64,000 bases of DNA from Limnohabitans sp. (GTDB lineage: Bacteria; Pseudomonadota; Gammaproteobacteria; Burkholderiales; Burkholderiaceae_C), in contig JAOATL010000024.1 in NCBI GenBank assembly GCA_030158125.1, forward strand, positions 310,001-374,000. The letters are read 5' to 3'. The notes beneath the pieces are model-generated. The model saw nothing but the letters and a program-made list of their open reading frames with translations. It was not told the DNA's origin and made no database searches. Shown here piece after piece: positions 38,249 through 46,956 of the stretch; position 1 is the first letter of the stretch; every line of letters starts with the position of its first letter. The position numbers and the translations under genes are program-made.

Positions 38249-40288
38249 TCAACTCCGGGTCATGAGAATGGTGCCGTAGGCGCCCACGCGGGCCACAAAG
38301 CCGGGTGGCACTACGAGGGTGGCGTCAGATTGCTCGATCACGGCGGGACCGGGCACTTCGTCGGAATGGGTGAGGCGAGATCTCTCAAAGACACGCGCCT
38401 CAGGAAAAATCTCTCCCTGGAAACGCATCGACCGCGAGCCCTTGAATGCGTCCCCGACCGTCGATGAAGATGGTGCAGCGGGCTCTGGTATCGACATGGC
38501 ACCCCGGATCCGGACGCGCAGGTCGACAAATTCAACTGGCGCTTCGGGATCGCAGTGGTTGTAAATGCGCTCGTGCTCCTTATGGAAGATCGCATGCATT
38601 GCGCTGAGGTCTGCAGACTCGACCGCAGAATCCGGCAAGCGCACATCGACCTGGAAGGACTGGCCGGTGTAGCGCATCTCGGCCCAGCACTCGAAGCCGG
38701 TCGATACCAAGCGCTCAGACGGTGCCTGCCGGGACAGCCATTCACCTGCCTCCTGGCGAAGTGCTTTGTACTTTTCGGCGAGTGCGGTCCCATCCACACG
38801 TTGCCCATGCACCGTTTCCATCACGTCGTGACTGAGTTCAGAGACAAGCCCGCCGAATGCGCAGAATGTTGAAGGGCTTGTGGGCACAAGCACGCGATTG
38901 ATGCCAAGTTCAGCGGCAAGGAGGGGGCCGTGAATGCCGCCACCACCACCGTACACGAGCAGTGTCAGGTCTTCGGGGTCGACCCCCTGGCGCGCCAGGT
39001 AGGGAAGCACGCCAGCCACCATGTTTGAACTCGCTACCGCCACGCACATATCGGCCGCGCCGAATACATCAGACTTCAGCCCGCTGGCGATGGGAGCCAT
39101 CGCACGCTCAGAGGCAGTTCGATCAAGCTTCATCTTCCCGCCCAGGAGAGCTTCAGGAAGATATCCGGCCAGCAGGTAGGCGTCGGTCAGCGTGGGAGCC
39201 GTTCCGCCGCGAGAAAAGCAGGCTGGCCCCGGATACGAACCCGCGCTTTGCGGCCCAATCCGCAGCACACCATCATCGATCATGGCGATGGATCCTCCGC
39301 CCGCACCGATGGCCTCGATGCCTGTGACCGGCATCACGACAGGGAAGTCGCCGACCTCGGCGGCATTCGATGTCATGGCCTGGCCATCTCGCAGCAGCGA
39401 GATATCGGTACTCGTACCGCCCATGTCCATCGTGAGGATGTTGCGCTCACCAGCCGCTCGAGCTAGATATTGGACGGCGGTGACGCCAGAGGCCGGACCG
39501 GAAAGCAGCGTGTGCACCGGGAAGCGCCGCGCTTCAGCGGCCGCCATGGCGCCGCCGTTGGAGCGCGTGACAAACAACTGTGAACCCGGCAGCCGGCTCT
39601 TAACATACCGCTCAACGGCGCCGATGTATTCGTTCATGCGCTTTCGCACAAACGCGTTGAGCACGCTCACGATCGCCCGCTCATACTCACCGACACGCGG
39701 CCAGATTTCGCTGGAAAGACTGACTTCCGCATCGGCACCCACCACGGTGCGAATGGCTTCTTCGACAGCCCGTTCGTGCGCTGGATTGGCGTAGCTGTGA
39801 AGCAGTGCAACCGCGTAACCGTTCGCGCCTGCATCCTTGGCCTGCTTGACCAGTTCCTGAATCGCCTCTTGACGAATTGGGGTTCGAACCGTCCCCCCGT
39901 GCAAAAGCCGCTCGTCTACCTCAAAGACCATCGCGCGTTCCACCAGTGGCTTGGTCCGCGTCTCAAAGATGTTCAGGGGATTGCGAACCCCCATTCGCTG
40001 GAGCTCCAGCAGGTCGCGGTAGCCGTTGGTCACGAAGAAAGCGACTTTCGGCCCCTTGCGCTCGATCACGGCATTCGTGCTCACGGTCGTGCCGTGCATG
40101 ACGACCGCTGGCTCGCCATCCTGAGGTCCCAATCGCTCCAGCAACAACTCGAAGCCCTGGCGAAAGCCCTCCTCGAAAGCCGGAGGCGTAGAGGGAACCT
40201 TCAAGCTGATGACTTCAGTGCCACTGCCTTCTCGCCACCCACAGAAGTCTGTGAAGGTGCCGCCTATGTCAACGCCGATGCGAATCAT
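38249..40288 (-). CDS. hyuA: Hydantoinase A/oxoprolinase family subunit
   Basis: The 679 residues begin with the ASKHA-type phosphate-binding sequence IRIGVDIGGTFTDFCGW, and a second ATP-contact motif, TMDMGGTSTDISLL, lies near 285. VYGGGGGIHGPLLAAELGI and PTSPSTFCAFGGLVSELSHD are typical of the family. It forms the ATPase half of the two-subunit enzyme with the next gene. Upstream lie 560 nt without a gene and then a Bug receptor on the same strand, suggesting one transport-and-hydrolysis unit, possibly controlled by the LysR at 42020-42907. Confidence 0.9.
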   Translation of the reverse strand: MIRIGVDIGGTFTDFCGWREGSGTEVISLKVPSTPPAFEEGFRQGFELLLERLGPQDGEPAVVMHGTTVSTNAVIERKGPKVAFFVTNGYRDLLELQRMGVRNPLNIFETRTKPLVERAMVFEVDERLLHGGTVRTPIRQEAIQELVKQAKDAGANGYAVALLHSYANPAHERAVEEAIRTVVGADAEVSLSSEIWPRVGEYERAIVSVLNAFVRKRMNEYIGAVERYVKSRLPGSQLFVTRSNGGAMAAAEARRFPVHTLLSGPASGVTAVQYLARAAGERNILTMDMGGTSTDISLLRDGQAMTSNAAEVGDFPVVMPVTGIEAIGAGGGSIAMIDDGVLRIGPQSAGSYPGPACFSRGGTAPTLTDAYLLAGYLPEALLGGKMKLDRTASERAMAPIASGLKSDVFGAADMCVAVASSNMVAGVLPYLARQGVDPEDLTLLVYGGGGGIHGPLLAAELGINRVLVPTSPSTFCAFGGLVSELSHDVMETVHGQRVDGTALAEKYKALRQEAGEWLSRQAPSERLVSTGFECWAEMRYTGQSFQVDVRLPDSAVESADLSAMHAIFHKEHERIYNHCDPEAPVEFVDLRVRIRGAMSIPEPAAPSSSTVGDAFKGSRSMRFQGEIFPEARVFERSRLTHSDEVPGPAVIEQSDATLVVPPGFVARVGAYGTILMTRS

Positions 40289-40849
40289 TGTAAAAATCCT
40301 TTAGTCGTTTCTCAGTGCAGAAGCTCTAACGCCAGGCTACGCAAGGGATCCTTGCCGGGCCGTTGATATACCGGCACCTGAAGATCTATTGCTGCCACAG
40401 CGCATGCTCATGAATCGGTCGTGTTGATGTAGTTCTCCCAGTAAGGAGCGCGATTCACGCCGATCAATCAAGCGGGTCCGATTTTTCCTGTGACAACCCC
40501 ATCAAGCAAATCAATCTTCAATGCCAGCCAATAAGTCACATTTATTTGCATGACGACCTATCACTGCGGGATAGATGCGTAAGCAGACAACCTGCTTGCA
40601 TTGGCTGCGCAAAGGAGATGAGGTTGCGGCACCTACGCCCAACGCGGATCAGCGTAGGAGATTGGCACGCGCATGTGACTGGGCATCTGCGTGCAGTTTG
40701 ACGCTGCAAGGTGGGCCGGAGGTATTCGCTTGGCCGTCTGGAGCCATCGGCGGCATTTGCCCCGACGTCTCCAGGAACCTGCAAGTAGACTCAGGCTGCG
40801 TGATCAGCCGTGAATGCCATGAGCACTTCCGGCTTCACTGCACAAACAA
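40289..40849. other. Non-coding stretch upstream of hyuA
   Basis: About 560 nt with no convincing gene on either strand. The part next to hyuA probably holds its promoter and leader. I see no strong hairpin, repeat or insertion-sequence end. Confidence 0.45.
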
Positions 40850-41827
40850 TCACTCCATGGTCTTTGCCGCACCTGCGGCATCAACTGCAGCCTTCCAACG
40901 GACCGACTCGGTCTGGAGGAAAGTGGCAAAGCGCTCCCGAGGCAACTCCATCGGGGTCAGCCCCAACTCAAGCAGACGCTTGCGCACATCTGACTCTTTG
41001 ACGATAGAGTCCATCGCATTCCTCAGGCGGAAGACGATCTGGTCCGGTGTCTTGGCAGGCACTACCAACAAGATGTAGCCCTGCAGGTTGAAGTCTTTGA
41101 CGCCTTGCTCCTGGAGAGTCGGAACGTCCGGAAGCGATGGAATCCGTTCCGCTGTACTCACACCCAACGCCTTGATCGTGCCTTCGGCAATCATGCCTCT
41201 CACCACGGGCACGGTGTCCGACATGAAGTCGATGACGCCGCCTCGCAGATCAGTGATTGCCGGCGCACCGCCTCGGTAGGGCACATGTTCGGCCTTGATA
41301 CCCGTCTGCTTCAGCATTTGGGCCACGATGAGTTGCGGCACTGTTCCCACGCCGGATGAGCCGTAACTCAGTGTGGCGCCGGGCTTCTTGGCGTAGGCCA
41401 GAAACTCCTGGAAGTTCTTGACAGGCAGGTCCTTTTTCGCGACGAGCACCTGCGGCGCCCACGCGATAGCGCCGACCACCACGAAATCGTTTATCGGGTC
41501 ATACGGGAGGGGCCTCACGGTTGTCCAGGGACCAACACTGAGGGGGCCGGGCGCACCTATGGCCAGGGTGTAACCGTCTGCAGGCTGCTTAGCCGCATAG
41601 GCGGTACCCAGTGTCCCGCTTGCACCCGCGCGGTTTTCGACGATCACCGGTTGACCAAGCTGCGCTGCCAGTTTTTCACCGATCAGTCGAGCTGCAACGT
41701 CTGAGGAGTTTGCTGCTGGGTAAGGCACCACGATCTTGATGGCGCGATCCGGCCATTGCGCATGTGCGCTAAAGGCGGCGCCAACAGCTATGCAAATTCC
41801 CAGAAGATTTTTGAGATACCGATTCAT
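40850..41827 (-). CDS. Bug/TctC-type periplasmic solute receptor
   Basis: A 325-residue periplasmic receptor. The signal peptide is YLKNLLGICIAVGAAFSAHAQ. WPDRAIKIVVPYPAANSSDV and ENRAGASGTLGTAYAAKQPA follow as the first ligand loop, then HVPYRGGAPAITDLRGGVID as the second. It is less like the two Bug proteins of the oxidase modules than they are like each other. Position between a LysR gene and hyuAB, all on the minus strand, suggests it binds the substrate of the HyuAB enzyme. No membrane transporter genes are adjacent. Confidence 0.9.
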   Translation of the reverse strand: MNRYLKNLLGICIAVGAAFSAHAQWPDRAIKIVVPYPAANSSDVAARLIGEKLAAQLGQPVIVENRAGASGTLGTAYAAKQPADGYTLAIGAPGPLSVGPWTTVRPLPYDPINDFVVVGAIAWAPQVLVAKKDLPVKNFQEFLAYAKKPGATLSYGSSGVGTVPQLIVAQMLKQTGIKAEHVPYRGGAPAITDLRGGVIDFMSDTVPVVRGMIAEGTIKALGVSTAERIPSLPDVPTLQEQGVKDFNLQGYILLVVPAKTPDQIVFRLRNAMDSIVKESDVRKRLLELGLTPMELPRERFATFLQTESVRWKAAVDAAGAAKTME

Positions 41828-42019
41828 TCATTTCTCCGATTCATTTTGGACACCCCGCTGATACCACCCTTCATGCCGCAACTGACTGCTGTTTTGGGGT
41901 AATTTCAGTGGACTTGGAAGCCGAATCGATTGTCTTTCGAAGCCGTGAAATAAGCCCATCAAAAGATCACGTCGGTCTATAAGTCCATTTGATAGGGCAG
42001 CCCTATCTGCCGGCACAGG

Positions 42020-42907
42020 CTAGTTTTTTAGACTGACCCGAAGGTATTCGACAAGGGCTTGCGCCGCTCGATTCGGGTGCTGCATCAACGGAACAATGGC
42101 TCCGATTTCAAATTTTTGTATGGGATCGAGAGGTAGTGAAATCAGACCTGCTCGCTGATGCTCAGGCAAGCTGATGCTGGTGACGATCGTTACACCCAGG
42201 CCAGCACGCACCAGCTCGATGGCAGCCCCCGCATCACCGACCTCGATCACGAACTTTGGACTGACGCCCGCTGTGGCGAACCAGTTTTCGACCATCGGCC
42301 GGATCACGCCCCCAGGTTTGATCCCGACGACGGGTATGCCATCAAGGTCAGCGGGCGAGACATTCACTCCACCATGAAGGAAGCCAGGCGCGGACGCGAC
42401 ACACAGGAACTCGCTGTCAAATAGCTTCGTCGCAATAGCCCCGTCCATTTCCGGCGGCAACGAAAGAATGCCCATATCCGCTTGCGCAGAGCTGATACGA
42501 TGCATGATGGTCAGCCGATGGTCCACATCGACATCCAGTTTCAGTCCCGGATGCGCGACTGCAAATTGCCCGATCGCATTCATGATGCGGCCGCTCGCAA
42601 GGGCCTGTGTGATGAGCACGCGGACAGTTGCCCGTTCATGGTTGGCGATCTGTTGCGCGGCGGCCTTGATAACGTCCAGACCGTCGTAGAGCCTGTTGAC
42701 CTCTGCCATGAGTTGCAGAGCCTCCGGCGTAGGGGTCAGCTTGCCACCGCGTCGACTGAAAAGCTCGAACCCCACCTCTTTTTCGAGACCACTGATCAGG
42801 TAGCTTATAGCGGGTTGCGTGATCGCCATCGCCGAACTGGCGCGCACCATGCTGCCCTCGCGCATGACGGAGCGGAACGCCTCGATTTGTCTCAACTTGA
42901 GTGCCAC
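42020..42907 (-). CDS. LysR-family transcriptional regulator
   Basis: A 295-residue LysR protein. The HTH is in MVRASSAMAITQPAISYLIS at about 20-39, followed by LEKEVGFELFSRRGGKLTPT. The effector domain carries QADMGILSLPPEMDG and IELVRAGLGVTIVTS. It lies between the octopine-type dehydrogenase gene (21 nt upstream) and the Bug gene, all on the minus strand. It could control either the Bug-hyuAB unit or the oxidase operon; the sequence does not decide which. Confidence 0.88.
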   Translation of the reverse strand: MALKLRQIEAFRSVMREGSMVRASSAMAITQPAISYLISGLEKEVGFELFSRRGGKLTPTPEALQLMAEVNRLYDGLDVIKAAAQQIANHERATVRVLITQALASGRIMNAIGQFAVAHPGLKLDVDVDHRLTIMHRISSAQADMGILSLPPEMDGAIATKLFDSEFLCVASAPGFLHGGVNVSPADLDGIPVVGIKPGGVIRPMVENWFATAGVSPKFVIEVGDAGAAIELVRAGLGVTIVTSISLPEHQRAGLISLPLDPIQKFEIGAIVPLMQHPNRAAQALVEYLRVSLKN

Positions 42908-42928
42908 GGCATTGCCCCGAGAATGAAT

Positions 42929-44035
42929 TCAAATTACGACGCCAGAGACTCTCACACGAGACAGGAGTCTTTCGACGGACGAGGATGCGAGTCCCAGATG
43001 ATCGATCAAATCATTACCCGCAAGAAAATCCTCTCCAACGATCAGTTCTGCCATGCTGATCATGGCCTGCGTGTAAGGCATCTCGACGTTGGCCACACGG
43101 CCAAGTGCCAGGAGGAATACGAGCCCATACGGCACATCTTCCGACAGGTATCGGGTATCGATCTGGGTGGGCCCGGGCGGTCCGCCACGCTTCTTGTGCA
43201 GTTCGGCGGCGATGTCCTCTAGACAATCCCCTTCGGTCTTGAACGATTGCGAGAAGTGTTGCTTGACGCTGCGCACCTCGATACCGAATGCACCGGCAAC
43301 GGCCAGGCGTTCAGCGTCGATGGCCTCAATGGCGCAGGACACGCGAGGCGTCATGTAGTGATACTGGGGCCAGTTTTCTGCTCGCTCAATCCTCGTCCAA
43401 TTGAACAATGCGAGCGGCACGTGTGTGATAGCGCTGGTATTCGCGAGGCTGGAGACAAGCGGGTCTTCTTCTACGTTGAACCCGTCGCCAAACAGCGCTT
43501 CACAAGCAGCGAGCGCCTGAGGGGCGGCCGTCTGTGGCAGACAGGAGATCGCAACCTGGCTGCGCCGAGTCATGATGCTCACCTGAGCCGGCCCCTTGCG
43601 CCGCGCCGTGAGGGCGGTCGTGCCGAAGCTCGCAACACAAAGGGCAATGCCACGCGCGACGGCGCGCTCATACAGGTACAGCGATGACAACGATCCCATG
43701 GAACTGACAATCACCAGCTGCCCGGACCGTAGATTCGGCAACAGTGCGTCCATCACTGCCTTATGGGCATTGAGTGGGACAGCAATCAGGATCACGTCGG
43801 ACTGTGCCGCCAGCGCTTGCGCGCTATCGGTGGCCCCCACGGCAAGCGTCGCTTCCAATGCGCCCATTGCGCTCAACGGCTCGTCTCGCAGCGCATTTGC
43901 GCTTCCGCTAGGTGCCCACACCGAAACCCCATGACCGCGCTGGGCGGCCCAGGCCGCGCTCGCCAAGCCGATGCTCCCGGCACCCACAATTCCGACTTTG
44001 ATCCGGTTCACTTTTCTTCCATCTTCGTTTCGCAT
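42929..44035 (-). CDS. NAD/NADP octopine/nopaline dehydrogenase family protein
   Basis: A 368-residue two-domain dehydrogenase. The N-terminal Rossmann motif is KVGIVGAGSIGLASAAWAAQ. A C-terminal octopine-dehydrogenase-type helical domain contains AENWPQYHYMTPRVSCAIEA and EVRSVKQHFSQSF, plus the late VPYGLVFLLALGRVANVEMP. Opine dehydrogenases make or split N-(carboxyalkyl) amino acids; the ketopantoate-reductase-like fold can mislead naming. The GTG at 44011 is an alternative start. It follows the Bug gene in the DadA/[2Fe-2S]/BFD operon, which supports an opine-related role. Confidence 0.82.
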   Translation of the reverse strand: MRNEDGRKVNRIKVGIVGAGSIGLASAAWAAQRGHGVSVWAPSGSANALRDEPLSAMGALEATLAVGATDSAQALAAQSDVILIAVPLNAHKAVMDALLPNLRSGQLVIVSSMGSLSSLYLYERAVARGIALCVASFGTTALTARRKGPAQVSIMTRRSQVAISCLPQTAAPQALAACEALFGDGFNVEEDPLVSSLANTSAITHVPLALFNWTRIERAENWPQYHYMTPRVSCAIEAIDAERLAVAGAFGIEVRSVKQHFSQSFKTEGDCLEDIAAELHKKRGGPPGPTQIDTRYLSEDVPYGLVFLLALGRVANVEMPYTQAMISMAELIVGEDFLAGNDLIDHLGLASSSVERLLSRVRVSGVVI

Positions 44036-44167
44036 ACGCTCAGCCCTTTCGGCTTATAGGGATTCACCCACCGAGCGCCACAAGAAAATCCCGAGCCAGC
44101 GCCGTGTGCCGTGTCCCGGATGAAAACAACGGCAGCGGGAGACCATGGGTCCCCCGACTTGCCTGTA

Positions 44168-45151
44168 TCAGTCTGCGGTGATGTTGTTTTGACGGACAAC
44201 GGCGCCCCAGCGCGCGTTTTCCGACTGGACCAGACGGTCGAAGTTTTCCATAGTCGTCGGGTCGACATCGCACCCGATATCGGCAAGCTGCTTGATGACC
44301 TTCGGGTCCTTCACCGCAGCGGTGAACTCCTCATGGATCTTCTTGGCAATGGCAGGCGGCAGCTTCGCGGGTGCCATCACGCCAATCCAGGTCGTGAGCT
44401 CGGCGGCAGGGATTCCGGCTTCGGCCATCGTCGGCACATTGGGCAACAGGGGCGAGCGCTTGGGGCCGGTGATGGCGAGCGCACGGACCTTGCCGGACTG
44501 CACATGGGTGGCCATCGTGGCGAAGTTGCCGATCATCATCTGGATCTGGCCGCCAATCAGGTCCATCTCTGAAGCCGGAACGCTTTTGTAGGGCACATGG
44601 GTGATCTTGATGCCTGCGCTCGAGCGGAAAAGCTCCGTCGCCACATGCAGTGCAGATCCGTTACCAGAGGAGCCATAGTTCAACTCGGTGGGCCGGGCCT
44701 TGGCGCGGGCGACCAGTTCGTTCACCGAGTTCACCGGCAGGCTCTGCGTCACGCCCAGGAGGTAGGGGCTGGTGCACAGCTTGGCGATGTTGGTGAAATC
44801 TTCTGCGGGTTTGTAGGGAACGCGGGGAAGCACATGGTTGGACATCACGTAGGTCGACATGGTCGCCTGACCCAAGGTGTAACCGTCCGGCGTGGCTTTC
44901 GCCGTCGCGTCATTGGCGATCGTGCCGGTGGCCCCCGGACGGTTATCGATGACGATCGGCTGTCCCCAGCGCGCGCTCACCGCAGTGGCAACGATGCGGG
45001 CGAGCGCATCGGCCGCGCCGCCCGCGGCCCCCGGGATGATCCAGCGGACGGGCTTTTCAGGGTACGCCGCGTGCGCCGTCTGGAGCGCACCGGCAAAACA
45101 CAGTGCCAGCAGGACGTTTTTACGTTGCATGGTCGAGATATTCAGTCGCAT
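44168..45151 (-). CDS. Bug/TctC-type periplasmic solute receptor
   Basis: A 327-residue periplasmic receptor with signal peptide QRKNVLLALCFAGALQTAHA. WIIPGAAGGAADALARIVAT and DNRPGATGTIANDATAKA form the first ligand loop, and THVPYKSVPASEMDLIGGQI the second. It is visibly close to the receptor at 31403-32386; both share phrases such as ALAITGPxRSPLLPNVPT and end in RxNNITxD. It is therefore the matching component of the second oxidase module. No TctA/TctB genes are near. Confidence 0.92.
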   Translation of the reverse strand: MRLNISTMQRKNVLLALCFAGALQTAHAAYPEKPVRWIIPGAAGGAADALARIVATAVSARWGQPIVIDNRPGATGTIANDATAKATPDGYTLGQATMSTYVMSNHVLPRVPYKPAEDFTNIAKLCTSPYLLGVTQSLPVNSVNELVARAKARPTELNYGSSGNGSALHVATELFRSSAGIKITHVPYKSVPASEMDLIGGQIQMMIGNFATMATHVQSGKVRALAITGPKRSPLLPNVPTMAEAGIPAAELTTWIGVMAPAKLPPAIAKKIHEEFTAAVKDPKVIKQLADIGCDVDPTTMENFDRLVQSENARWGAVVRQNNITAD

Positions 45152-45265
45152 AAATCTTTCCTTTACGAATGGTGAGGGACAAGCCCCTCTTGTCTTGTTA
45201 TCAGCCCTGAAGCCTTGGGCCTGTGCAGCAGGCCCTCACTGAGATGACCACGTGGTTTGCCGTGT

Positions 45266-46663
45266 TCATGCTTTTTGCTCGTCGATGTTCAACGTTGCCA
45301 GTTCCGCCAGCGTCACCGGCTTGAGCGGCGGCCGGATGCGATAAAAACCCACATCGGCGACCGTTCGGCCTTGCTCCTGGGCAAGGATGTGCGAGATGGT
45401 GTAACCGCATTGACGGCCTTGGCAGGGCCCCATCCCCGCACGGGTATATGCCTTAAGCTGGTTCGGACCGGGCTGACCTATGGCAGCGGCTTTTCGAATG
45501 TCGCCGGCGGTCAGTTCCTCGCACCGGCAGACGATGGTGTCGTCGGTTGGCGTGGCGATGCTTGCGCGCGGCGGGTACAGGGCGTCCAGCATGGGACGCA
45601 GCCGCAACAACTTCTTCAGTTTTTCGCGAAGGGGGGCCGCTTGCACCGACGCTGCCTCGCCCGACAGGCGGCCAGCGCGCTGAGCCACTCCAAGTGCCAC
45701 CAGCTCCCCGCGTACACAGGCGGCATAGGCGCCGCCAATCCCAGCGCCGTCGCCTGCCACGTAAATGCCTGGCTTGTCGGTTTGCCCCCATTCGTCGAGA
45801 ACCGGCGCCAGACACGCCTGCTGCGAGCTCCATTCGTGGTCACATCCGAGCGCCTGCGTCATGTGAATCGAAGGCACGACGCCTTCATGGGACAGAAGCA
45901 AGCTGGCCGGCACGCGCATGGTCTTGCCATTGGCCTGGATGTATTCAATCTCCTGTAGGCGATCCTGGCCCAGGGCACGGACAGCCGTGACGCCGCGCAC
46001 GCGCTTGACTCCGGCGGCTTGGATTTCCCGCATCCAGGCCAACCCCTTGAGGAGGTCCTTGGAGCTGGCCATGGCCGCACCGATCCAGGGCAATGCACGG
46101 CGCCAGCCGCCTACGGGCGACGTATCCAACCACCCGGCGATCTTGCCGCCAGCTCGGACCAATTGAGCCATGTAAAGCAGAGGTAGCGGCCCGCTGCCCA
46201 CGATCCAGACGGGCTCCGAGGGGATTTGTTTTGATGTCTTGAGCAGGATCTGGGCCGATCCGACGGTCATGACACCAGGCAAAGTCCAACCCGGGAATGG
46301 CGCGGGTCGCTCCTGCGCGCCCATGGACAAGATCACGTGGCCGGTGGCTACCGATTCCGCCTGACCCTTGCGGGTCATGTAGACCTTCCATCCGGACTCG
46401 ACCTGCCAAACCCTGGTTTCAGGCTCATAGCTGGCACCACAGGATCGAAAGCGCGAAGCGAGATCAGCACCGGCAAGGTACTCCTCGCCCAACAGTGCGC
46501 CAGTTGTGGTCGGTGCCACGGCCTCCACCGCACGCCAGATCTGCCCGCCAGGCGCCGGCTGCTCGTCGACGACCAGAACGGACAGGCCATGAGCCCGCAG
46601 CCCAATCGCTGCGCTCATACCGGCCGGACCCGCACCTACTACTACCGCATCAAAGGATCTCAT
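45266..46663 (-). CDS. FAD/NAD(P)-binding subunit with BFD-like [2Fe-2S] domain (second copy)
   Basis: A 465-residue paralogue of the protein at 33896-35284. The N-terminal FAD site is AVVVGAGPAGMSAAIGLRAH, the second nucleotide site is VWIVGSGPLPLLYMAQL, and GIYVAGDGAGIGGAYAACV is the late FAD motif. The C-terminal BFD-like domain has IVCRCEELTAGDIRK and RAGMGPCQGRQCGY, with four cysteines. Its start overlaps the [2Fe-2S] gene stop (ATGA), so the two are coupled. It acts with the neighbouring small and DadA-like subunits as a three-part amino-acid or opine oxidase. Confidence 0.9.
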   Translation of the reverse strand: MRSFDAVVVGAGPAGMSAAIGLRAHGLSVLVVDEQPAPGGQIWRAVEAVAPTTTGALLGEEYLAGADLASRFRSCGASYEPETRVWQVESGWKVYMTRKGQAESVATGHVILSMGAQERPAPFPGWTLPGVMTVGSAQILLKTSKQIPSEPVWIVGSGPLPLLYMAQLVRAGGKIAGWLDTSPVGGWRRALPWIGAAMASSKDLLKGLAWMREIQAAGVKRVRGVTAVRALGQDRLQEIEYIQANGKTMRVPASLLLSHEGVVPSIHMTQALGCDHEWSSQQACLAPVLDEWGQTDKPGIYVAGDGAGIGGAYAACVRGELVALGVAQRAGRLSGEAASVQAAPLREKLKKLLRLRPMLDALYPPRASIATPTDDTIVCRCEELTAGDIRKAAAIGQPGPNQLKAYTRAGMGPCQGRQCGYTISHILAQEQGRTVADVGFYRIRPPLKPVTLAELATLNIDEQKA

Positions 46664-46956
46664 GACGCCACCTTCGGCCGGCCGAGTTGACGCTCAACGC
46701 ACATGCCTTCGGCGACCGGGACCAGGCAGGTCTGAGTTGACGACGCACCGTCGACGATTGCCAGGCAGTCGAAGCACACGCCCATCATGCAAAACGGTGC
46801 ACGCGAACTGCCGTGAACGGGCGTGTGGCGGCAGCTGGGGTTCGCCTGACGCATCATCACAGATGCCACCGTTTCACCGCGCTCGGCAGTGACTGACTTC
46901 CCATCAATGGTGAGCGTCAGCGGTGGTGTGCTGGGGGGGCTGATTTTTCGAAACAT
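46660..46956 (-). CDS. [2Fe-2S] small subunit of the second amino-acid/opine oxidase
   Basis: A ferredoxin-like subunit of about 98 residues. The cysteine pattern is seen in APFCMMGVCFDCLAIVDG and TQTCLVPVAEG, matching the copy at 33550-33894. I chose ATG 46956 (FRKISPPSTPPLTLTIDG); an ATG at 46980 would add eight residues and neither has a strong ribosome site. The gene overlaps the 3' end of the DadA-like gene by about 50 nt and the next gene by 4 nt. Confidence 0.85.
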   Translation of the reverse strand: MFRKISPPSTPPLTLTIDGKSVTAERGETVASVMMRQANPSCRHTPVHGSSRAPFCMMGVCFDCLAIVDGASSTQTCLVPVAEGMCVERQLGRPKVAS

